From CAZGSG01 sp964528095 (lineage in GTDB: Bacteria > Bacteroidota > Bacteroidia > Chitinophagales > Chitinophagaceae), in NCBI GenBank assembly GCA_964528095.1, contig CAZGSG010000038.1, positions 1-27,757 of the forward strand: a stretch of 27,757 nt of DNA. Reading direction: 5' to 3'. Positions 21,823 to 27,757 of the stretch are shown in pieces. Numbering within the stretch: position 1 is the first letter of the stretch; the number at the start of each line of letters is the position of its first letter. The position numbers and the translations under genes are program-made. Below the pieces are notes generated by a model that saw only the letters and a program-made list of their open reading frames with translations, ran no database searches and was not told where the DNA came from.

Positions 21823-24800
21823 ATGTTATCTTCAAAAAACAGTAAGAGTATAATCTGTATAGTTATCGTATTAGCCATAACCATTTTTTCTGCACAAGCA
21901 CAGGTAATGAAGTATACTGCTGCCAAAAATGCCTGGGACCAGGACTCACTTGGCAATCACCGGTTCATCATCTCCTTATCAGCCACAGAGTTTGCAAAGA
22001 ATAAAACAATAGCGCATGTTATCATACCCTGGCGCAGAAGAGATGATCATCCGGAACTGAAACGTGTGATCCTTGCAAACCAGGCCGGTCGAAAGATTGC
22101 AAATATGTATGCGGCAAAAATGGACCAGGAATCAGGCGAACTGTTTTTTGAACCGACCAGTGGCCCCGGCACCTACTATTGTTATTACCTGCCCTATAAA
22201 AATGAAGGAAGGTCGAATTATCCAAAAGGAGTTTATCTAAAACCCGAAAACACCGCTTCGGCTGACTGGCTCAAAAGTACTGCTGGTAGTAATTATGCAA
22301 AAGCAATAGCCACTGAATACCAGTCAGTAGATGCTTTCAATAGTTTTTATCCAATGGAAATCATTGCTACAAAGGAAGAAACAGCAGCGATCCTCCGTGG
22401 CAATGCATCGGCTGCCTGCCTGGTATTTCCGGAAGATCGTATGCATCCCCTAAAAATGAATGATCATCTTCCCCGGAGATGGATCGAAAAGGGAGCTGGC
22501 AAACCTTTCAAAGACACGGCCAGTAAAGGGGAATGGCTGGCTTTTCAACTTGGTATTTTAGCGCTTCAGCAGATGGAAGAAGTGACCGTTTCTTTCAGCG
22601 ATTTTCGTTCTTCAAATGGCAGGATCATAAATGCGAAAAATATCTCCTGTATCAATACGACCGGCACTGACTATAAAGGAACACCGCTTACTCAAAAACT
22701 TCTTATCTCCGCCAACACTATCCAATCGCTATGGTGTGGCATTGATGTGCCAACTGCCGCGGTCCCCGGGACTTATTCAGGTACCGCAACTATCTCCAGT
22801 AAAAATAATCAGGCTGTGCCGGTACAGCTTAGCATTGTAGTCACCAATAAGATCGTGGCTGAAGGAGGTATCAGTGAGCCCTGGAAACAAACGCGTTTGA
22901 AATGGCTCAACTCGGTGCTTGCACAGGACAATGTCGTTATTGCACCCTATACGCCCCTGAAGATTGAGGATACTGTTGTGTCATTATTAGGTAGAAAAGT
23001 CTTTATCGGCCAGGATGGATTCCCTGCGCATATTCAAACATTTTTTACACCGGAAATGACTACGATAGGTACTATCCCACATGAATTATTTATTGAACCT
23101 CTGCATTTTCATTTTTATGATGAGCAAGGCAAGCAGCCCCTGAAATGGAAAAAGGACGGTCTGAGGTTTACAAAAAAAGAAGCGGGTACTGTTAATTGGG
23201 AAGCCATGAGCAGTTCTGCTTCGTTACAAATGAATGTAGCAGCTTCGCTGGAGTTTGATGGTTACCTGTCTTACGAAGTAAAATTTACTGCACTGGAGGA
23301 TATTGCGTTTTCAGATATCAACTTCCATATGCCTTTTGAACCTTCGGTAGCCAAGTATATGATGGGACTGGGGATAAAAGGAGGTAATCGCCCCGATTCT
23401 GTATTATGGAAATGGGATGTAGCCAATAAGAACCAGGATGGCGCCTGGATCGGCAATGTAAATGCAGGAATACAATTTTCTCTCAGGGATGAACAATACA
23501 GTCGCCCGCTCAATACGAATTTTTACCTGCAAAAACCATTAAGACTTCCTTCTTCCTGGGGTAATGCAAACAAAGGCGGTATCACTGTGTTCCAAAAAGG
23601 AAAATCTGTATTGATGAATGCCTATACCGGTGGTCACTCCATGAAAAAAGGAGATGTGTTGTACTATAATTTCAACCTGCTGATTACTCCATTTCACCCG
23701 ATCAATACCGATTTTCAATGGCAGACAAGATTTTTTCATGGCTATAAACCCATCGATACGATCAGGGCTTCCGGCGCTACAGTAGTGAACATACACCATG
23801 CTACCGCTATCAATCCCTGGATCAATTATCCTTTCATTGAATATAAAAAGATGAAAGCTTATATTGATGAGGCGCATCGTAAAGGACTTAAGGTAAAGAT
23901 CTATAATACCATCAGGGAATTATCCAATCGTGCATATGAAACGTTTCCTTTACGCAGCCTGGGTCACGAAATCTATTCACCTGGTAAGGGTGGCGGGTTT
24001 AGCTGGCTCCAGGAGCACCTGGGAAATGATTATATCGCAGCCTGGTTTGTACCCGGTATCAGGGATGCTGCCATCGTAAACAGTGGCATGAGTCGCTGGC
24101 ACAATTATTATGTAGAAGGAATGAACTGGCTTGTGAAGAATGTGGGTATCGATGGTATTTATCTTGACGATGTGGCTTTTGACCGGGTAACCATGAAAAG
24201 GATCAAACGGGTACTCACACAAGACAATCACCCGGGCATCATCGATCTGCATTCAGCCAACCAGTATAATAAGAGTGATGGGTTCAATAACAGTGCTAAT
24301 TTATACATGGAGCATTTTCCCTACCTCAATCGCTTATGGTTTGGAGAATATTTCGATTACGAAAAAAATACTCCTGATTTTTTCCTGACAGAAGTAAGCG
24401 GCATCCCCTTTGGGCTAATGGGCGAAATGCTGCAGGATGGTGGTAATCCCTGGCGGGGTATGATATACGGAATGACAAATCGCCTCCCCTGGAGTGATAA
24501 TGCTAACCCCGCGCCGCTATGGAAAGCATGGGACCTGTTTGGAATGGCGGGTTCCCAGATGATTGGCTACTGGAGTGAGAACTGCCCGGTAAAAACCACG
24601 GATAGTACTGTATTGGCTACTGTTTATAAGAAAAAGGGAACAGCCATGATTGCCATAGCAAGCTGGGCAGCCACGGATGTTAAAATTAAATTAGAAATTG
24701 ACTGGAATAAACTAGGTATTGACCGGTCAAAAGCAGTAATTACAGCGTTGGATATTCGTAATTTTCAACCAGCGCAAACATTTGCTGTGAGCGATGAAAT

Positions 24801-24843
24801 CCCGGTTGAAAAAGGAAAAGGCTGGTTGTTTATTATCAGGTAA
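21823..24843 (+). CDS. Secreted GH123-like (DUF6067-type) glycoside hydrolase
   Basis: A 1006-residue exported enzyme with a signal peptide ending AITIFSAQAQ. The N-terminal half (about 30-340) is made of beta-sandwich modules (an IVVTNKIVAEGG strand ends this part). A large central and C-terminal region holds a TIM-barrel-like part: TVVNIHHATAINPW, the repeated beta-alpha segments KMKAYIDEAHRKGLKVKIYN, and GIDGIYLDDVAFDR with Asp782-Asp783, the best candidate catalytic or substrate-binding acids. A small beta domain ends the chain. The overall plan fits the DUF6067/GH123-N glycoside-hydrolase proteins of Bacteroidota polysaccharide loci. The exact substrate is unknown; being next to two GH29 fucosidases suggests a fucosylated glycan. 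It is the first gene of the cluster. Confidence 0.7.
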   Translation: MLSSKNSKSIICIVIVLAITIFSAQAQVMKYTAAKNAWDQDSLGNHRFIISLSATEFAKNKTIAHVIIPWRRRDDHPELKRVILANQAGRKIANMYAAKMDQESGELFFEPTSGPGTYYCYYLPYKNEGRSNYPKGVYLKPENTASADWLKSTAGSNYAKAIATEYQSVDAFNSFYPMEIIATKEETAAILRGNASAACLVFPEDRMHPLKMNDHLPRRWIEKGAGKPFKDTASKGEWLAFQLGILALQQMEEVTVSFSDFRSSNGRIINAKNISCINTTGTDYKGTPLTQKLLISANTIQSLWCGIDVPTAAVPGTYSGTATISSKNNQAVPVQLSIVVTNKIVAEGGISEPWKQTRLKWLNSVLAQDNVVIAPYTPLKIEDTVVSLLGRKVFIGQDGFPAHIQTFFTPEMTTIGTIPHELFIEPLHFHFYDEQGKQPLKWKKDGLRFTKKEAGTVNWEAMSSSASLQMNVAASLEFDGYLSYEVKFTALEDIAFSDINFHMPFEPSVAKYMMGLGIKGGNRPDSVLWKWDVANKNQDGAWIGNVNAGIQFSLRDEQYSRPLNTNFYLQKPLRLPSSWGNANKGGITVFQKGKSVLMNAYTGGHSMKKGDVLYYNFNLLITPFHPINTDFQWQTRFFHGYKPIDTIRASGATVVNIHHATAINPWINYPFIEYKKMKAYIDEAHRKGLKVKIYNTIRELSNRAYETFPLRSLGHEIYSPGKGGGFSWLQEHLGNDYIAAWFVPGIRDAAIVNSGMSRWHNYYVEGMNWLVKNVGIDGIYLDDVAFDRVTMKRIKRVLTQDNHPGIIDLHSANQYNKSDGFNNSANLYMEHFPYLNRLWFGEYFDYEKNTPDFFLTEVSGIPFGLMGEMLQDGGNPWRGMIYGMTNRLPWSDNANPAPLWKAWDLFGMAGSQMIGYWSENCPVKTTDSTVLATVYKKKGTAMIAIASWAATDVKIKLEIDWNKLGIDRSKAVITALDIRNFQPAQTFAVSDEIPVEKGKGWLFIIR

Positions 24844-24889
24844 ATAAACTCAAGATCAGCCATTATGAAATGGAATTGTTGAGTTTATT
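24843..24889 (+). promoter_or_regulatory. Nested hairpin in the GH123-like / GH29 intergenic region
   Basis: Outer arms AATAAACTCAA (24843-24853) and TTGAGTTTATT (24879-24889) pair perfectly over 11 bp; inside them CCATT (24860-24864) and AATGG (24869-24873) form a second 5-bp stem with ATGA loop. It overlaps the last base of the GH123-like stop codon and lies 48 bp before the GH29 start. It is probably an RNA structure that protects or attenuates the transcript between the two genes. Confidence 0.55.
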
Positions 24890-24937
24890 ATTGATGACAA
24901 CCTGAAGATATGCCGGGATCAAAAAGTAAATGCACAT

Positions 24938-27070
24938 ATGAAAAAACTACTACTGGCTTTCATTTTATTCTCAGCTGTTATTTCTCAGGCCCAAACCTAT
25001 CAACCCGAATGGTCTTCGCTGGACACAAGGCCTGTTCCCCAATGGTTTCGCGATGCAAAATTTGGCATTTTTATACACTGGGGTGTATATGCAGTACCGG
25101 GGTATGGTAAAAAAGGAACGTATTCCGAATGGTATCAAAACGCGTTGCAGGATACCAGCTCTTCAACCTACCGGTATCATCGGTCAAAGTTTGGTAACCG
25201 GTCTTACTATGATCTTGCCAGTGATTTTAAAGCTGAATTGTATAACCCTGATGAATGGGCGCAACTTTTTGAAAAGTCAGGGGCAAAATATATCGTACTC
25301 ACTTCCAAACACCATGATGGATTTACTTTATGGCCAAGCAAAGAAAGCGATAGGGATTGGGGCTTTAAATGGAATGCAGTGGATATAGGACCGAAACGGG
25401 ATGTACTGGGCGATCTTTTTAAAGCGGTTAAGAAAACATCTGTTCATGCCGGCATGTATTATTCCCTCTACGAATGGTTCAATCCATTATGGAAGGCCGA
25501 TCCTGCAAAGTTTGCAGCCGAGCATACCTGGCCGCAGATGAAAGAACTTATCAATACCTATCAGCCAGACGTATTCTGGACAGATGGTGACTGGGATGCA
25601 ACGGCTGAAACATGGAAAAGTAAAGAATTCATTACCTGGATGTATAATGAAAGTCCTGTAAAGGACCGGATCGTAACATACGACCGCTGGGGATCAGGTA
25701 TACGCTTTAAACATGGTAATATCTATACACCCGAATACCAACCCGACCTGGATTTTGAGGATCATTATTGGGAAGAAAGCCGGGGTATGGGTCATAGTTA
25801 TGGTTATAACCGGGAAGAAGACGCATGGGATTATAATTCAACCCAATCACTGGTATTACAATTAGTAGATAAGGTTAGCCGCGGAGGCAATTTCTTATTG
25901 GATATAGGTCCTGATGAACATGGTAAGATCCCACCCATCATGCAGGAGCGTTTGTTGCAGATAGGTGAATGGATGAATATAAACGGCGAGGCTATTTACA
26001 ACACCGTTCGCTGGAAAAGACCTTCCCAATGGAGCGAGGGACGAACAGATTATAAACCCACAAGCAGCAGTGGCGATCTTTTACTAAAACTAACTGTCGA
26101 CCCCGACCCGGGGTATGCTGTAAAAGAAGTTTTTTATACATATAATGCCAATACCAACGCGTTGTATGCCATCTCTCCCCGGTACCCCGCAAATGGAAAA
26201 CTTGTATTAAAGGATATGCAATTGCCTGCTGATGTGACCATCAGTTTTCTGTCAACAGGTCAGTCGCTTGCATGGAAGCAGGACGGTGATAATATTACAA
26301 TCACAATGCCGGCATATGACCCTGGTAAAATAAAAGCGCCCTATGCTTATTCGGTAAAGATCAGCAACTATGGAAAATTTATCGGGAAGCCGCAAATGAA
26401 TATTGTTTACAAAGACAATTCATTGATCCCAACGGTGAGCTTATCTTCTACGGGAGCCGGTTCTATCTACTATACTACGGATGGTACAGCACCAACTGTT
26501 TCGGCAAACTTATATAAAGCTCCTTTTGCGATACAAAAAACAGCAACTATTCGCGCAAAAGCTTTTTCGGAAAATAGCTTGCCCAGCGGCGAAGTGTCGC
26601 AACAGGTTGTACGTTACGAATACATGAATGCTGTTAAGCCCGCGAATCCACAGTCCGGTATCGCCTACAGGTATTTCGAGCCCTCAGGCGAAATAGATCT
26701 TTCGTCTATTGAGACTTCACAGCCCGTTAAAACGGGAGTGACAACGATCATTTCTGAAAAATTAAAACAACGAAAAGATAAATTCTGTCTTGCATTTGAA
26801 GGGTATGTAAAAATTCAGAAAGACGGGATCTATTATTTCTCACTAGTATCCGATGATGGTAGTAAATTATTTATTGATGAAATGGAAACCGTAAATAACG
26901 ATGGTGATCATGGGGCAGTAGAAAAAACCGGGAAAGCGGCGCTTAAAAAAGGATTTCATAAAATAAAACTGCTTTATTATGATAGCGGTGGTGGAAATAC
27001 ACTGGAGCTCAGGATGGGCAAAGAAGGCGAAACAAAACAAGTCATCCTGCCGTCTTTATTGTTTCACTAA
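24938..27070 (+). CDS. Secreted GH29 alpha-L-fucosidase with PA14 domain
   Basis: A 710-residue fucosidase with signal peptide (MKKLLLAFILFSAVISQAQ). The GH29 TIM-barrel covers about residues 25-360: KFGIFIHWGVYAVPGYGKKG, the SKHHDGFTLWPS motif near 122-131, and the nucleophile Asp216 in PDVFWTDGDWD. GH29 enzymes remove terminal alpha-L-fucose with retention of configuration. After a beta-sandwich come a chitobiase-C-like domain (about 487-555, with YYTTDGTAPT) and a C-terminal PA14-type domain (about 564-710, FCLAFEGYVKIQKDGIYYFS and DDGSKLFIDEM), which often binds glycans or shields the active site. It is separated from the previous gene by a nested hairpin and is followed after 50 bp by another GH29 gene. 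Confidence 0.93.
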   Translation: MKKLLLAFILFSAVISQAQTYQPEWSSLDTRPVPQWFRDAKFGIFIHWGVYAVPGYGKKGTYSEWYQNALQDTSSSTYRYHRSKFGNRSYYDLASDFKAELYNPDEWAQLFEKSGAKYIVLTSKHHDGFTLWPSKESDRDWGFKWNAVDIGPKRDVLGDLFKAVKKTSVHAGMYYSLYEWFNPLWKADPAKFAAEHTWPQMKELINTYQPDVFWTDGDWDATAETWKSKEFITWMYNESPVKDRIVTYDRWGSGIRFKHGNIYTPEYQPDLDFEDHYWEESRGMGHSYGYNREEDAWDYNSTQSLVLQLVDKVSRGGNFLLDIGPDEHGKIPPIMQERLLQIGEWMNINGEAIYNTVRWKRPSQWSEGRTDYKPTSSSGDLLLKLTVDPDPGYAVKEVFYTYNANTNALYAISPRYPANGKLVLKDMQLPADVTISFLSTGQSLAWKQDGDNITITMPAYDPGKIKAPYAYSVKISNYGKFIGKPQMNIVYKDNSLIPTVSLSSTGAGSIYYTTDGTAPTVSANLYKAPFAIQKTATIRAKAFSENSLPSGEVSQQVVRYEYMNAVKPANPQSGIAYRYFEPSGEIDLSSIETSQPVKTGVTTIISEKLKQRKDKFCLAFEGYVKIQKDGIYYFSLVSDDGSKLFIDEMETVNNDGDHGAVEKTGKAALKKGFHKIKLLYYDSGGGNTLELRMGKEGETKQVILPSLLFH

Positions 27071-27120
27071 TAAAATGCTTCATATTAGCCATCTGATACA
27101 AGAAACATAAAATAAAAAGA

Positions 27121-27757
27121 ATGCTGAGAAACACATCGATGATCGCAAAGATTGGGTTAACCTGCATTATTGCAGCAGGTAGTTTGTTTTCCGCTACCGC
27201 ACAGCAATACACCCCTGCGGCTTCTAACATAGAAGCGAGACATCAGTTTCAGGATGATAAATATGGCATGTTCATACACTGGGGTTTATCCAGCGTGTTG
27301 GGTAATGGCGAGTGGGTAATGAACAACAGGAATATAAAGAAAGAGGATTACTCAAGATTATTGCGTGCTTTTAATCCCGTTGATTTTGATGCGACAAAAT
27401 GGGTATCCACAGCAAAAAATGCCGGGATGAAGTACATTGTTTTTATTACCAGGCACCATGACGGGTTCTCTAACTGGGACACCAAACAATCTGACTGGAA
27501 GATCACCAATACACCTTACGGAAAAGATGTATTGAAGATGCTGGCAGAGGAATGTAAAAAGCAGGGAATAAAGTTGGGGCTTTATTATTCCACGCTTGAC
27601 TGGTACCGTGAAGATTATCCGCGGGAGACAGGTCGCACCGGCCAGGGAACCGGAAGAACAGGAAAAACTAATTATGCTTCTTACCTGCAGTTCATGAAAA
27701 ATCAACTGACCGAATTACTGACCGGTTACGGTGATATCATGTCGATATGGTTTGATG
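27121..27757 (+). CDS. Second GH29 alpha-L-fucosidase, 3' end outside window
   Basis: Open from ATG 27121 to the window edge (212 codons plus one base), with a signal peptide (LTCIIAAGSLFSATAQ, then QYTPAASN). The GH29 barrel begins at DKYGMFIHWGLSSVLGNGEW. It contains the ITRHHDGFSNWDTKQSDW motif, GIKLGLYYSTLDWY, and ends at IMSIWFD, whose Asp212 corresponds to the GH29 nucleophile; the rest is cut off by the window edge. It differs from the neighbouring fucosidase in the motif around HWG (no GYGKKG), so it is not a recent tandem copy. With 50 bp between them and no terminator, the two fucosidases are probably co-transcribed. They may act on different fucose linkages. Confidence 0.92.
   Translation, partial: MLRNTSMIAKIGLTCIIAAGSLFSATAQQYTPAASNIEARHQFQDDKYGMFIHWGLSSVLGNGEWVMNNRNIKKEDYSRLLRAFNPVDFDATKWVSTAKNAGMKYIVFITRHHDGFSNWDTKQSDWKITNTPYGKDVLKMLAEECKKQGIKLGLYYSTLDWYREDYPRETGRTGQGTGRTGKTNYASYLQFMKNQLTELLTGYGDIMSIWFD

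Noticed and set aside
1..27757. CRISPR arrays, tRNA or rRNA genes, insertion sequences, phage or defence genes
   Set aside because: No regularly spaced repeats, no tRNA-like cloverleaf sequences, no transposase or integrase motifs, and no nuclease or toxin-antitoxin pairs were recognised on either strand.

Overview
The window reads as chromosome of a member of the Bacteroidota, most likely of the family Chitinophagaceae. The pointers are a bifunctional MurF-alanine racemase, the gliding genes gldF and gldG, a protein with a type IX secretion (T9SS) C-terminal sorting domain, many -7 elements of the form TAnnTTTG (the Bacteroidota sigma-ABfr promoter type), almost no Shine-Dalgarno sequences, and two GH29 alpha-L-fucosidases beside a GH123-like hydrolase. 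The genus placement is inferred from general protein resemblance, without a search. I see no rRNA, tRNA, CRISPR array, insertion sequence, phage gene or plasmid gene.

Layout. 1-3.8 kb: the end of a DksA/TraR-type regulator, an outer-membrane beta-barrel protein (minus), a collagen-like lipoprotein, a DUF3828-like secreted protein, a YcxB-like membrane protein and a GNAT acetyltransferase (minus). 4-7.5 kb: a fatty-acid and RNA-processing block acpP-fabF-rnc, then a small lipoprotein and a convergent methylmalonyl-CoA epimerase. 7.6-9.8 kb: the Fe-S cluster genes iscS and an iscA-type carrier, then a proline-rich secreted protein (minus). 9.9-13.5 kb: gldF-gldG and a TerC-family membrane protein. 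13.6-16.9 kb: murF-alr fusion and lspA. 16.9-21.3 kb, all minus: a T9SS-exported cell-surface protein, an 88-residue unknown protein and fumC. 21.3-21.8 kb: a 542-bp gap with a long imperfect hairpin. 21.8 kb to the end: a plus-strand glycan-degradation cluster (GH123-like, GH29, second GH29 cut by the window edge).

How the genes work together. Most of the window is housekeeping: fatty-acid synthesis, RNA processing, Fe-S assembly, peptidoglycan precursors, lipoprotein maturation, and the TCA and methylmalonyl pathways. LspA is needed for the lipoproteins encoded here. GldF and GldG belong to the gliding apparatus that in this phylum is tied to the T9SS, which would export the sorting-domain protein. 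The last 6 kb looks like part of a polysaccharide utilisation locus aimed at a fucose-containing glycan. No SusC/SusD pair or regulator is inside the window.

No clearly new multi-gene system is visible. The less ordinary signals are non-coding: a 37-bp intergenic repeat present twice (33/37 identical), each copy just downstream of a gene and in the same sense as that gene; a 12-bp hairpin directly before rnc that could be an RNase III autoregulation site; a nested hairpin between two glycan-degradation genes; and an imperfect hairpin in the one long gap. Several non-ATG starts (GTG for rnc and the T9SS protein, TTG for murF-alr and lspA) change the annotated gene ends.
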